A program made the position numbers and the translations under genes. From the NCBI RefSeq assembly GCF_024139115.2, contig NC_085140.1:17491085-17555084 (forward strand): 64,000 nucleotides of DNA, read 5' to 3'. Shown piece after piece: positions 45,998-57,260 of this stretch. How positions within the stretch are numbered: position 1 is the first letter of the stretch; each line of letters opens with the position of its first letter. The notes under the pieces were generated by a model. It saw nothing but the letters and a program-made list of their open reading frames with translations, was not told the origin of the DNA and searched no databases. This DNA is from Armigeres subalbatus. Lineage: Eukaryota; Arthropoda; Insecta; Diptera; Culicidae.

Positions 45998-46195
45998 CTC
46001 CTCCTCGAGGTTTATCATCATTAACAGATATCACAAAGTCCACAAAGTATTACCTCACAAAGTCAAACAAAGTTCTACATAGTAGGACACTCAGTCTTCG
46101 GTACTCTCCCTGCGTCGTCAGCACCTGCTTCGCCTCCTTCACCGCTTAGTCTTCGTTATTCACGACTCATCCGGCACACAGCATCGGGTTTCTCC

Positions 46196-47458
46196 TCAAT
46201 ATTCATCCACACAGTCATAAAAATCGGTTTCTTCCTCTTGGCGCTCCTCCTCAAGCGAACGCCCATTGCTAGCTTTGCTTTGCACACTCAAACGCCAATT
46301 CCGCTTCTTTTCTTCTGCAACTCTCAAGGCATATAGTCCTCCACGAAGTTCAGCAACGGCTTCCACTCTTCTTCCGAGGCTAATTATCTCGCACTTAGCT
46401 TTGTTAAAGTTCACACTCAGTCCTTTCTGGGCAAGCTTCCGGACCGAAATCAAACCACTGTCCAGTCCCGGAACGTATAACACCTCTCTCATCACTACCT
46501 CGTTCACTTCGCCGTTGCCATCGATACACTTCAGCGTGCCTTCGCCTACTCCGGCAGATTTCACGGTAGAACCATCCGCCAACGTCACATCCCGCTTCAC
46601 ACTCACATCGATTTTGCTGAAGAATGCCCGGTCACTGGTCATGTGGCTCGAACAGCCACTATCCACGTACCAGTTCCCCTGCTGCCGATCGCCTCCCACG
46701 CCGAAACAAATTCGGGGGTCCCTCTTCGCTGCCGTTTTCGCTTCCGGCTCCCGCAGCATCGGGCAATTCATCCGGATGTGTCCTGGTTTTCGGCATTGGT
46801 AACAAATTCGTTCCCTCGCACGTTCGCTTCTTCTTCTTCTGTGTACACTCAATGCCCGGTCCTCACACTCACGGGTCATTCCTGCACGCTTCTCCATCCG
46901 TCGGTGGTACTCGTCCATCAGCCGCTGTTTCACAAACTCGATCGTCTGGTCCGCGTCTGGCCGGCTCTCCAACGCCGTCACCAGACCGTCGTATGACTCC
47001 GGCAAACTCCGGTAGATCATCGCGACCTGCAGCGAACTTTCGATCTTTTGACCGGCACACGATAGCCTATCAAATAGCTCATCGATGGCGAACAGGTGCG
47101 CTTCCATATCCGCACCTTCTTCGTAGTTTAAACTACATAGCTTCTTCAGAAGCGACACTCGCGACGTAACCGTAGCCTTTTCGTGGTACTTCTTCAGTTT
47201 CTTCCACACTTCGACCGCCGATTTGGCGTCTTTCACTAACGGCAACTGATTATCTTCGACGTTAAGAATAATCATTGCCCTCGCCTTCTGATCTTCTTTC
47301 GACCATCTCGCAGTCTCTGGCTCCGGTTTCTTCTCATTCACCGTATGCCATAGGTCGACACTGATCAGAAGCATTTCAATTTTTATTTTCCACGTTTGGT
47401 AATTCTTATTACCCAAACGCGCGATCGAAACTTTTTCAGCCATTTCGAAATCGTTCAT
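46196..47458 (-). CDS. Copia-type Gag-protease polyprotein
   Basis: 420-residue intact frame from ATG 47458 (MNDFEMAEKV; a second ATG lies five codons on). N-terminal Gag of the UBN2 type: LGNKNYQTWKIKIEMLL near 47415, then VWKKLKKYHEKATVTSRVSLL and the RLMDEYHRR region. One CCHC knuckle, CYQCRKPGHIRMNC (near 46805), binds RNA. Then comes the protease-region block WYVDSGCSSHMTSD (near 46665) with the catalytic Asp-Ser-Gly. The frame ends in an acidic tail (EEERQEEETDFYDC). Full copia polyproteins continue into integrase and RT for about 1000 residues; here the coding sequence stops and non-coding DNA leads to the LTR. Absence of stops suggests youth or selection. Confidence 0.88.
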   Translation of the reverse strand: MNDFEMAEKVSIARLGNKNYQTWKIKIEMLLISVDLWHTVNEKKPEPETARWSKEDQKARAMIILNVEDNQLPLVKDAKSAVEVWKKLKKYHEKATVTSRVSLLKKLCSLNYEEGADMEAHLFAIDELFDRLSCAGQKIESSLQVAMIYRSLPESYDGLVTALESRPDADQTIEFVKQRLMDEYHRRMEKRAGMTRECEDRALSVHRRRRSERARERICYQCRKPGHIRMNCPMLREPEAKTAAKRDPRICFGVGGDRQQGNWYVDSGCSSHMTSDRAFFSKIDVSVKRDVTLADGSTVKSAGVGEGTLKCIDGNGEVNEVVMREVLYVPGLDSGLISVRKLAQKGLSVNFNKAKCEIISLGRRVEAVAELRGGLYALRVAEEKKRNWRLSVQSKASNGRSLEEERQEEETDFYDCVDEY

Positions 47459-47838
47459 TTCCTGATGGCGCACACTGTAATCCCGTACACACACGAAGTC
47501 GGTACACAACAATGTCTTCGATCACCACCGGCTACAGTTACAGCTCGTTGCACAAAATGGTTCTCAGTCCGCACTAATTGCTTCCGAATCCAGCTTCGAT
47601 GGAACGAAACACAGCTGGCAATCCGGACACTAACCACCTCCCGGTAATCACTTTTAACCATGTACAACGTTCTCAGCTGCTTTAACCACCCACTGCAGCA
47701 CAGTCTAACGAGTGGAACAAATTTGCTCCCGCCGAACGACAAGCACAAAGGGTAGCGTCCGCGGGCAAACTTTCACACTCCGGGTCTATTTTCTCAGCGA
47801 AATCCACCGTTTTCTCCACTATCACTGGGCCAATAACC

Positions 47839-48072
47839 TGTGGGAAGTTGTCACTGAGGCTTCCCACGGTAAACAGCGGAACCGACACAACTCCCGGCGG
47901 GGTATTTCGGACGCGTAAAGTGGACGAGAAAAACAAGCGATTCGCTCTCCGCGGTGGTCGTTTATTTACTTCTATTTACAATCAACATACAATAGACAAC
48001 AACATATTCACAGGGCTGGCAAGGGATTATAAACATCGTACACATAACATTAGACTTGTCCAACATTCAACA
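47839..48072 (-). repeat. 5' LTR of copia element
   Basis: 234 bp, plus-strand ends TGTGGGAAGTTG and CATTCAACA. Immediately inside, on minus, lies GGTTATTGGCCCAG, in the position of a primer-binding site. Confidence 0.9.
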
Positions 48073-48503
48073 GTTTCAACTCGAACTTGGATTAGTGTAT
48101 AGAAACAAACTATTTTATGTTAACAATATTTTAATACCTTCAAAATCGTTGTAAAATATCGCAGCTCGTCATATCAAGCTTTTATATACAAAACATCGTA
48201 TTTCGGTTGATCCCACAAGCCCACAAGTCCATTGACAAAGCGTTATTTTCTTTCTTGTGTTAACTTGCGTTGCGAGTTTGACAAAATAAAATTGTTGATA
48301 TGGCTGTTCAAAAATAATTTCATGCAATATCAATGAACCGTAGTCCTATCTAATAAGCATCTCGAAGTTATTCCCATTCCGCTTGATTCCATTTATTGAC
48401 AAAAAAGAGCGAGTAGGATGGGAGAAAATTCGAGCTACTTTAACCTGCTCATTGGACAGCACTGGTGTTGATTACACTTTTCTGGGCCAAGAGTTTGGCC
48501 ATT

Positions 48504-48720
48504 TATTGTCGGCGTAGCACCAACTTAGAATTCGGAAGTCCGGACTTCCGAACCGAACTTTCTTCCGAAGTTTTATCTGTCAAACTAATGGATGCGTTGT
48601 TTAGCGCATCTTTAGGGGAATCCAGCGTACTACTTCCGAAGTTGGGAAAGTTGCCTGTATCTGCAGAAAAATCCAACTTCGGTATAAAAAGCGGTATAAA
48701 TTTATTCCGGATACACAATA
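48504..48720. mobile_element. Small element with TATTGTC termini, copy 1
   Basis: Begins TATTGTCGGCGTAGCACC and ends with ACACAATA. Closely related, inverted, to 55913-56941. Confidence 0.65.
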
Positions 48721-50006
48721 TTTAACTGATTTCCAGGTTTTCTCATTGTAGTTCTTATAGATAACTTTTAAATAGGTGCATATTCGAACACAAACATGAC
48801 TCGGACGTTTTAGATGACAAATTTATATCATGAATGTCTAAAAAGAACAAAGAACAAACAAAAACATAAGTCGCTATCCAGGATCCAGATTTGATAGAAA
48901 AGTGGCCATTTCAATCGGAGAACCAGCATTTCTGGGATTTTTCAAATGCACCAAATAGCCCCTGAACACATAACATTTAGCCAAAACAGGAAGGTTTAAG
49001 AAGTAGCCTTTTCTCTTTCGGAATCTGCATTCTGCATTTCAGCAAATTTGGCAATATTTAGGAACGATCTCTGCCAACTACCACCGGGAACAAATGAAGT
49101 TCAGCGCCTTTTGTTAAATGGCGACGGAAAAACCGTTTAAAACATCTAATTTTCCTGAAATTGGTGGCAAAAATTAATGTTTACGACTATCGCCGCTGCA
49201 AAACAACAATGTCAAAATATGGAGCCTACATCTGTCAAATCAGTCAAGCGCACTTCGTGAAAAAACGTATTTTCTAACGAATTGTTGCATTTGTAACGCA
49301 TTATGTATTTTATACCAACGAGCATTTACTTACGCACTTCGTATTTAGATGCATTTTCGAACGCATTAAGATTTCATTCGCATTTCAAAAGCATTTGTGC
49401 ATTTTTTAACGCATTATATTATTGCAAATTTTTTCCAAAACGCGAAATGCAAAGATCTTGCAAGAAGTTTCCGACCAAAATGCAAGCAGCGAGCTGTCAA
49501 CTTTTTTGTGTCAAATCCTATCCTTCCTATGAGCTTGAAAGAGAAGGACGATTAGACGTCAGCTGAAAGCTGTCCGTTTGTTTTCATCGAGCTTTTTTAT
49601 TCGAAGCGCGCCAACAACAGTGATGCCAGACTTTCAGGAATGATTTTAATTGTATAATTACGACAATCAAAAAATATGCTTTTGAAGTGAAATTTGTCTT
49701 GTTTAAACAAGTATTTTACTGTTTTGAAAATTGAACATTTCTTGGAATAAAGCGTGGCTAAAAACCAAAGATTTTATTTGACTCCTCCAAGACTGAAAAA
49801 AATTGTTTTGCGAAAATCAAATACATTTTTATTTTATTTGCCAACAACACTGGTTGCAAGATGTTCAGGCGTTCCTCAACATTTGCTAGCCATATTGCAT
49901 GCATTTTGACATTCCACTGCAACCTGCAATAATTGGCATATTTTTGCCGCATTTTTATCAATACGTATTTTGGATTCAGCTAAATTTCATAGTGATCCGC
50001 CCCTCG
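48721..50006. other. Right part of the 4.7-kb hAT-type element
   Basis: No gene. Repeated AACGCATT/GCATTT words between 49280 and 49440 mirror the left subterminal zone. Confidence 0.5.
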
Positions 50007-50667
50007 ATATAAACTGTAGAATGATATAAGACAAACGAATCGACACACCGTATCCCTTATCTTCCACTAGCAAAAAGATAAATTGGTCAAATTCCAAATT
50101 CCACAAATTCCACAACAACTGCACGATAAATAAATTTTGCTCTCTTTTTGAAGTTAAACATACACTTGCTGCAGAACTTATACATTTATTGTGTTTTTAC
50201 CATTAGATGATATAATTCATCATGACGAAACCAGCTAAGGATGATACGAAATTATTCCAAAACCGCAATCCGTATATTAAAGCTATATCAATTACTAATC
50301 ATATATGGTTTTATATAGTTTGCTGCCTAAATAATGTAAAATAAGAAATTATGAAGATACAATGTACCATGACATAATAGCATACGTTATGGTAGATATA
50401 ACATGCTGTATAATATTGGTTTCAGCTCAACATATAATTACATTGTTAAGAGGCGATTATACGAATACTAACAGTATTCTTTAATTCAAGTAAATAGTCA
50501 CAATAATACTGCAGATGGTTTTAAATTATGCGGGTAGTCCTACGACAAATTATTCGACTTATGCCTTGTCGACATAAGCGGTGCGATTCCTGTTGTTGTT
50601 GAGAACAGTCAAAATCAGCTGATGCCGCGGCGATAAACAAAAAGTTTTGTCAACAAAAGGTCTGAAC

Positions 50668-53600
50668 ATGGATTTGGAAGCGCAGTTCTTGAGTTTATCG
50701 ACGAAATTTCTGTTCATCAACTGCGGCGGTCAATCCAACGAGTACCGGAACGAGCTGAATACACTGCTGAACGAATTAAATGGATTGGATTATAAAAATC
50801 AACAGATTTCCGATGTGAGGGTAAGTTTCGTGAAAAAAATTCAGCAGCTGGGTGAGTCGTAAACAAAAGTTGCACAGTGGGATGAATTCGAAAATCAAAA
50901 TGGAATATCACATTTATTTCATGTTGTTTTATTTGTTGTCAGGCACCAATAAGGTTGGTGGAATCCTTCGTGAATATTCCTACTAATGAGGACACATTGA
51001 TCGTGAAGGCTTGCTGTCTGACGAAGACGCTAATCAGTCGACAGAAGATAACTGTTCCACCGAATGTGGCCACCGTGCAGATAAGCTGGCTGCTGAAGTG
51101 CTTGGACCGGTGCTTCTATCAGGTAATCTGCGACGTTCTGGGAACGTTGCAGATTCTGATCAAACACTGTGGCGAACATGTGACCATGTTTGCAGAATTC
51201 CTTGTTTCCAGTAATGGTGTTCTGGTAAATTTACTCGCGGATCCTGATTACCGAAAGGTGGAACGCGAGAGGGCTTACGACAGAAGTTCGCCAGGAGAGA
51301 TCTACGTGGCAACGATTATGTGCGTGGAAGCTTTTCTGGTTTCTTCCGAGGGAAACGCCACTATGGAGAAGTACCTGTCTGGAATAGGCGATTCGATTGT
51401 TTCATTAACATTCAGGATCAAAAGCGATTGGCTCCCGGAAGTATCATTCTATAGTTTGATGATATCGGCCTTGAACAGTTTGAGATTGGTTTCGATCCAG
51501 CAGGAGGACTGGCTCCGCGAACATCTCGGACAATTGCTAGGAGTTTCGAAAGCTTACATGATGTACGGAATTCCAGGAATAAACCAACCAACGGTGCAGA
51601 AGATTATGGTGTCGCAGCAAGGTGTTCCGGAGCCTCAGCACATTCCCATCAACAAGGGTGGAAAGGTTCCGAAAACGAGGAAGACCAGAACAATTGCCAA
51701 AGGAAAAGCTGGCAAGGTTGATGGCAAAAAGGGAGCTGCTGGAAAGTGTGGATCCACATGGGATGAGAACAGTCGGCAACCATATTCAGAACAGAGTTTC
51801 GTATTAGACGGTAAGTCAAATTTTGATAAAAATGAAGAATTTTAAATTGTACTTGAACAAAGGAAAGTTAATATTGGTTTTCATATCATGTTTAAAATTT
51901 TCGAACAACAATTTAATTATTTACTTTTTCAGTTACAACATTTACATCGACTATGCACGCTGCTTACCGCACCAGCGATTCGGACTTTTCCGAAAGCGAA
52001 TCCTCCCGAGCTCAAATCGATCGCCATAAATTGTCCAAGTTACGACTGACGGCTCTCACTCTCGTGAGCACGGTTGCGCAAACCGTAGAAAAGAAAATCA
52101 TGTTCGGCTATTGGCACGCCTTATTCGCGGATGAGAGCCGAACGCCTGCGACGGTGTCACTTTTGAACTGCGTACTGAAAGATCCTTCGCCCAAATGCAG
52201 AATAGCCGCCATTCAAGCGATATCGTTCATGCTTTACAAATCGAAACCGTTTCTCATTCAGGCGGAAAGCAATAAAAAACCATCTGTTTCGTTTACTCCG
52301 TTTTCAATAGCTCTCGGGAACATGATCACCGAGATGTACGAAATGATTACTCAAGCTCTGGCAGACGAGAGCGATTATTCCGTCCTGACGCAGATATTGA
52401 AATGCCTTACGGTATTCATTCAGGCCACTCCGTTTCATCGGTTGAAACGAGGTATCGTCACCAAGTTCGTTCGATTCGTGCGGATACTGACCAGGCACAA
52501 AGATCCCACGATCAAGGTCGGGGCGCTGATGGTGATGGGCTTTCTCATATCTGTCAACGAAATAACTCCGGAGATTGCTGGAATTGTTGGGATTCCGAAA
52601 ACCGAAATTACCAACAAGAGTAGCGAAACTAGGAAAAAGAACACCACCGAAGCACTGAGTGTTCAGTTTGATGATGAGGAGGAGGAGTTGGCTCAATCGG
52701 ACGAGGATGTAGAACCGAATGTTCCACTCAAAGAGCAAACCGAAGACGAAACATCTTGTTCGAACACCTCCAAAATATCGTGGCTGTTGCAGATTGCTTT
52801 GGAAAATCTGGGGGTGACCATCAGCCAGCATAAGGTGGCTTCGCCATCGGCTGTAATGCCCGTCAGAATGGAATGCCTCCAGGTTCTGTCAGCAATGACT
52901 TCGCACTACTCGCTCCTAGCCGATTATCTTCCATTGGTGGCTTTAGCTTTGGAAAATTCCTTCCACGATGCCATACCGGAAATCAAACTGTACTCGGGAC
53001 GCGTGTTGGATTTGCTCGGGCATGCCATCAATACGTCGCTGCTGCTAAAAGGTGAGTGTCGAGAATGTGTCACGTTGCTTAACAGCAACCGTGTTCCAAA
53101 AATGAGTCAAACCGTTCTTTTACATTTGCAGTAACAATCGATCCGGATGAGTTAAATGCTTCGGTGGACTTCTGGGTGGCCATGCTGCCAATCGTCACCG
53201 AGCAAATTCAGGACATCCAACAGAGTGCCTCGCTTCGGGGTATTTGCTGCGACGCGCTCGGCAATCTTGGAGTGCACGTGTTCGAGAAGCTGCCCGTGAG
53301 TAATTTCAACCAGTTTCTTTGAGCAATGATGTTTGAATTTTAAATTCTGTTACGCAGCGTGACCGACAGATCGTACTCGTGTCGCTGCTAACCGGGTGCA
53401 CGTTCGATGAGGATTGTGGCGTTAGCTCGGCAGCGGTTCGAGCCCTTTCGGTGTACATCCTGTTTCCTTCGCTTAGGGACAATATTTGCTACATCGAAAA
53501 CACGATCGATGCTATTTTGAGGATTATGAAAGATCCGAATGTGGCTGCCCGGGTCAAAGCCAGTTGGTCGTTGGGTAACATCACGGATGCATTGGTGCTG

Positions 53601-54401
53601 AACGGTGGTGATCCCAATGCAGAGAAGGTCGGTGACGAAACGATGAAGGAAATCTTGGAAGCAGCAATTGCCGCCGCCGGTGATAACGACAAGGTTCGCT
53701 GCAACTCGGTCCGCACGGTTGGGAATATGCTGCGGATGTTGAAGGTTGAGCATTTCTCACAACCGGCATGGATGCAGTTATGTCAAAAGTCCTTAGAAAA
53801 ACTAGTCCAGAATATTCTTAGTTCGAACAACGTAAAAGTCAAGTGGAATGCATGCTACGCGATCGGGAATGTGATGCGCAACGACTTAATGTTCAGCGAA
53901 GGGAGTAGGATCGATTGGCAGAAACAGATTTTTCCGGCCCTCTGTCAGATCGTGATCAATTCGAACAATTTTAAGGTGAGAATCAACGCTTCGGCTGCGT
54001 TGTCGGTAATCGATACCCGATCCTATTACGGCATTTACTTCGTGCCGGTGTGGAGCTCGCTTCTGAAAGCCTTGGAGCAATCGGATAACTTGGTGGACTA
54101 CAACGAGTATAAGCATCGCGATAACCTGCAGGAACAGTTGTGCCTCTCGCTGTCGCATTTCCTTCGGCTAGCATCAAAAGAGGATCTACCGGCAATGGCC
54201 GCGGAACTACTGCCCCTATTCGATGCGGTACAGCAAAATTGGGACCGGGTAGTGAACAGAATTCTGCCGGAAAAATCGGCAAAGTTAATGGAGGCCCACG
54301 TCAAATTGCAGGCAAGTGCTAAAAGCTCTGAAGTAAAAAATGCTGTTCAAATGATTTTGAAGTGCTTCCGCAACGAAGGCCATGGGCTGTGCGGATATTA
54401 A
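50668..54401 (+). CDS. HEATR6: HEAT repeat-containing protein 6
   Basis: Armadillo/HEAT scaffold protein conserved in animals; molecular role poorly known. Five exons: 50668-50820, 50943-51810, 51933-53051, 53132-53295 and 53358-54401. The four introns (122, 122, 80, 62 bp) all have GT/AG borders, and phases 0, 1, 1, 0 keep one frame of 1115 codons, close to the vertebrate length. Start is ATG 50668 (MDLEAQFLSL). Landmarks shared with HEATR6: a basic stretch PKTRKTRTIAKGKAGK near 51668, TSDSDFSESESSRAQ near 51965, KKIMFGYWHALF near 52093, LKDPSPKCRIAA near 52180, the acidic linker DDEEEELAQSDED near 52670, ARVKASWSLGNITDAL near 53549, and VKWNACYAIGNVMRND near 53838. An AATAAA follows at 54516. 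Apparently intact. Confidence 0.95.
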
Positions 54402-54515
54402 AGCACCGGAATAGATTTATTACGAGGCATCTGTACTATTATTCAGTGTTGTATAATTTATTTGGACTCACATTATGTTTCAAATTAACAAAATATCATT
54501 ACAGGAGATTAATAT

Positions 54516-54521
54516 AATAAA
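54516..54521 (+). terminator. Polyadenylation signal of HEATR6
   Basis: AATAAA 115 bases after the HEATR6 stop codon, in an AT-rich 3' region. Confidence 0.6.
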
Positions 54522-54956
54522 TATGTATCTACGTCGCTTTTTTACCATTTCATTTATTTATTATTTTATCAATTAGAACCGTTGCCAGAAAAAATGGTAC
54601 ATAAACCATATTTGTCAATTTTGAGTTTTTTACATAAATAGCTTCTATTTGTCATAATCTAGCAATGGAATGACGGAAAAGAGATTTTGGATATTTAAAA
54701 CTGGTGTTATACACATTTTAATTTCTGGTATATATCACAATGGCCATTTCGTTGCCAGAAAAAGTGATACATGTACAGCTCTACCCCTCAAAATCAGGTA
54801 ATATAAATGAAAAATCGGCAATGTGGGTGTTTCTGCAGCAGGTTTTTATACTATTTTCAATTTTAGGATGATTCACTTTCGTTTAAAAAAATTGGTACAT
54901 ACATTCAAAGTTAATTGCCTATATGCCGGGTATTAAGCCACCCGGCGTGGAAATTA

Positions 54957-55176
54957 ATTACTATGTCTGAAACTTGATTATGCATATGTACAACATGTGA
55001 TAGATTTAGTTCGGAAAAGGTATTGGAGGGTAACCGCCCCTTCGGTGGGGTTTGATCCCAGTCGTGGGGTCGTGGGATCAAACCCCACCGAAGGGGCGGT
55101 TACCCTCCAATACCTTTTCCGAACTAAATCTATCACATGTTGTACATATGCATAATCAAGTTTCAGACATAGTAAT
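54957..55176. repeat. Perfect palindrome, 104-bp arms
   Basis: The arm from ATTACTATGTCTGAAAC (54957) to TTTGATCCCA (55060) is repeated exactly in inverse from 55073 to 55176, with a 12-base loop. It includes GGTTTGATCCC, which resembles a polymerase III box B. Confidence 0.92.
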
Positions 55177-55178
55177 AA

Positions 55179-55735
55179 AAACCCTGATTAATCCACCTAG
55201 CAGTGATGATGCCTTTCTCGTGCATTATAAAAAATATTGAAAGAATCACATTAGAAAGGTCAAAAAAGCTCTTTAGGAAAATAGATCACATTTTTTCGAT
55301 CATTTTGCATGTTTTTGCATTAGTTAAAATGCATCGCCATCATTTTCGGAAAAAAAAATTTTTTTTTTGGTTTTGAATTTTTTTTCTAAGGGGTACCCTT
55401 GGAAAAAAAACAATGATTTTTCAATAATTCCGAAATGCAATGTCCGATCGAGCCAATTTTCAATAGCAAACAATGGGACCGCATTCCCCGTCGAATGCAA
55501 CTTGTTGCGAGTAAATCGGAAAATGCTAAGTTCCAAAAAGTGTGTCTACAAAATTTGTACACATACACACACACACACATACATACATACACACATACAG
55601 ACATCACCTCAGTTCGTCGAGCTGAGTTGATCGGTATATAACACTATGGGTCTCCGGGCCTTCTATCAAAAGTTCTTTTTTGAAGCAATCATATAGCCTT
55701 TCGGTACAACTTTGTTGTACGAGAAAGGCAAAAAA
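55179..55735. mobile_element. MITE/SINE-like repeat with CA microsatellite, copy 2
   Basis: Diverged copy of 4969-5416: head CCCTGATTAATCCACCTA, GATGCCTTTCTCG, an ACAC/ACAT run near 55560-55600, CAGTTCGTCGAGCTGAG, GCCTTTCGGTACAAC and the end CGAGAAAGGCAAAAA. It is inserted next to the palindrome. Confidence 0.75.
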
Positions 55736-55912
55736 TTGGTTATGAACATATACCACTTTTCCGGTTTTGGGTTTTTGGTGCATTTTGTTCCGGGAATAGT
55801 GCTAATGAGATTCTCTATAATCCTCCCGTGGATTCGCATAAGTGTCTCTGCTTATGGAACCACCCCACCCATTTTTGGCCCTTCATACAGGAGTCTGATG
55901 AAATACAAACAG

Positions 55913-56941
55913 TATTGTCTATCCGGATAAAAGTTAGACCGATTTTTATACCGAAGTTGGATTTTTCTCCAGATACAAGCAACTTTCACAACTTCGGAAA
56001 TAGTGCGCTAGATTCGCCCGCAGACAGACGTTTAAGCTCATACATTTGAATTCGATTTTCTTGTGTAAATTTTCAAATCTAAATACGTTGGAATTGCATA
56101 GCACGCTAGCGCCGCCTATGCAACTTATTGCTACATGAAAACTGACGTTTTGCCATATCCCATACCTCACCCGCGTTTGCCACCCACCGAAGCATGGAAG
56201 CAAAACAGAAACACTCAACAAAGATCTCCCCGCACGGCCGCAAAAATCATTTTTATCTGAACGACTTTACAATCGACTTTTACAATGTAGCTAAGCGAAT
56301 AACTTTACTTGCAGTTCATGCCACGATATAGTAAAGGAATTGTGAAGCTGCGTGTATGCTGTTACCATCTTTTCGGAACTTTCGCGTTAGCGCTGTAAGA
56401 TCCTTTCACATGCGTGTTTTTTTGCCGTTGTGATTCGAAAACATGTGCCTGGACCGAAAATCGTAGATTTTTTCCTTGCTAAACCAACGAATAGGTAGTC
56501 CAGTCAAGTAGAACGTGGAAAAGAATTTAAAAATTAAAAATTAAATAACCCCTTCTGAGTAACAAATACCATCTCTGGCGTGCTGGGCATTTTCGATTTA
56601 TTATTCAACAGCGCGTGTGTGCGTGATTCATGCATTTTTATTAAGAATCCCATCGAGCAGATCCGATCAAGAAACTAAAAGATTTTGACGAAATTTAAAA
56701 TCAAAACAAAACAGCAAATAACGTTTGCTGTTTTGACATGTGGCGCCATCTCTTGCTACTTGGCAATCCGACGGCCATGTTTTTTACAAAAGTTAGTGAG
56801 TCGAACTTGAACGTCTGTCTGCGATTCGCCTAAAGATGCGCTAAACAACGCATCAATTAGTTTGACAGATAAAACTTCGGAAGAAAGTTCGGTTCGGAAG
56901 TCCCGACTTCCGAATTCTAAGTTGGTGCTACGCCGACAATA
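55913..56941. mobile_element. Element with TATTGTC termini, copy 2, split by hAT-type insert
   Basis: Begins TATTGTCTATCCGG and ends CTACGCCGACAATA. The outer parts match 48504-48720 in inverse (ACTTCGGAAGAAAGTTCGG, GATGCGCTAAACAACGCATC). Interrupted at 56019-56822. Confidence 0.75.
56019..56822. mobile_element. 804-bp hAT-type element
   Basis: Flanked by the exact 8-bp duplication GATTCGCC (56011-56018, 56823-56830). Termini CGCAGACAGACGTT and AACGTCTGTCTGC. The empty site is visible in the related copy at 48504-48720. No transposase. Confidence 0.85.
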
Positions 56942-57260
56942 GTATAATCATGATCAAATCGTTTGTCAGATATGGCCAGTGCTATCGGCAGGTGCCTTGC
57001 TACAATAGATGGTAGTATCATCATCATCATTTTGTTCCGGGAATAGTGGTACATGTGCATAATGTTCCAATAAACTTAAAATTTGTGAAAAAACCTCACA
57101 TATTTCTCTCTGCTACTCTTAGGCACATCATTCGTAACATGCTAGAACAACTAAGTTACAGAAATTCGTTCAATTTCATTTTTTTATTTGATGATTTCGG
57201 GAAAATGCGTCGCCTGTAAAATTTACTCAATGCGACATGTACCACTTTCGCTGGCACCGG

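Larger units (their letters stand above)
45505..48072 (-). mobile_element. Ty1/copia element, Gag-protease only
   Basis: LTRs with TG...CA ends and the 5-bp duplication GTTTC (45500-45504, 48073-48077). Transcribed on the minus strand. The inner region of 1.84 kb codes only Gag and protease; integrase, RT and RNase H are absent. A purine-rich tract (CCTCGAGGAGGAG on minus) precedes the 3' LTR at 45998. Confidence 0.9.
45265..50006. mobile_element. 4.7-kb hAT-type element nested in element B
   Basis: Termini CGAGGGGCAGATCACT and AGTGATCCGCCCCTCG, flanked by the exact 8-bp duplication ATATAAAC (45257-45264, 50007-50014). Both subterminal zones are full of (G/A)ACGCATT- and GCATT-type words. 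A copia element (45505-48072) and a TATTGTC element (48504-48720) lie inside. Without the copia insertion it is about 2.2 kb. No transposase seen. Confidence 0.85.
44964..50534 (-). mobile_element. DNA element B with CCCGCATAAT termini, interrupted
   Basis: Inverse copy of element A. Starts CCCGCATAATCATGG (44964) and ends TTAAATTATGCGGG (50534). After removing the insertion at 45265-50006 and one 8-bp duplication it is about 820 bp. It lacks the 500-bp exon-like interior of copy A. Confidence 0.8.
54579..57260. mobile_element. Putative element with CCGTTGCCAG termini, heavily nested
   Basis: Left end CCGTTGCCAGAAAAAATGGT, right end ACCACTTTCGCTGGCACCGG, an imperfect inverse pair of about 24 bp. 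An extra internal copy of the left terminus lies at 54751. TTTTGTTCCGGGAATAGTG occurs at both 55784 and 57031. It contains the palindrome, the CA-repeat element and the TATTGTC element. Confidence 0.5.

Noticed and set aside
46266..47169. Plus-strand frames of 178 and 181 codons
   Set aside because: They are antisense shadows of the copia Gag-protease frame, which has clear motifs.
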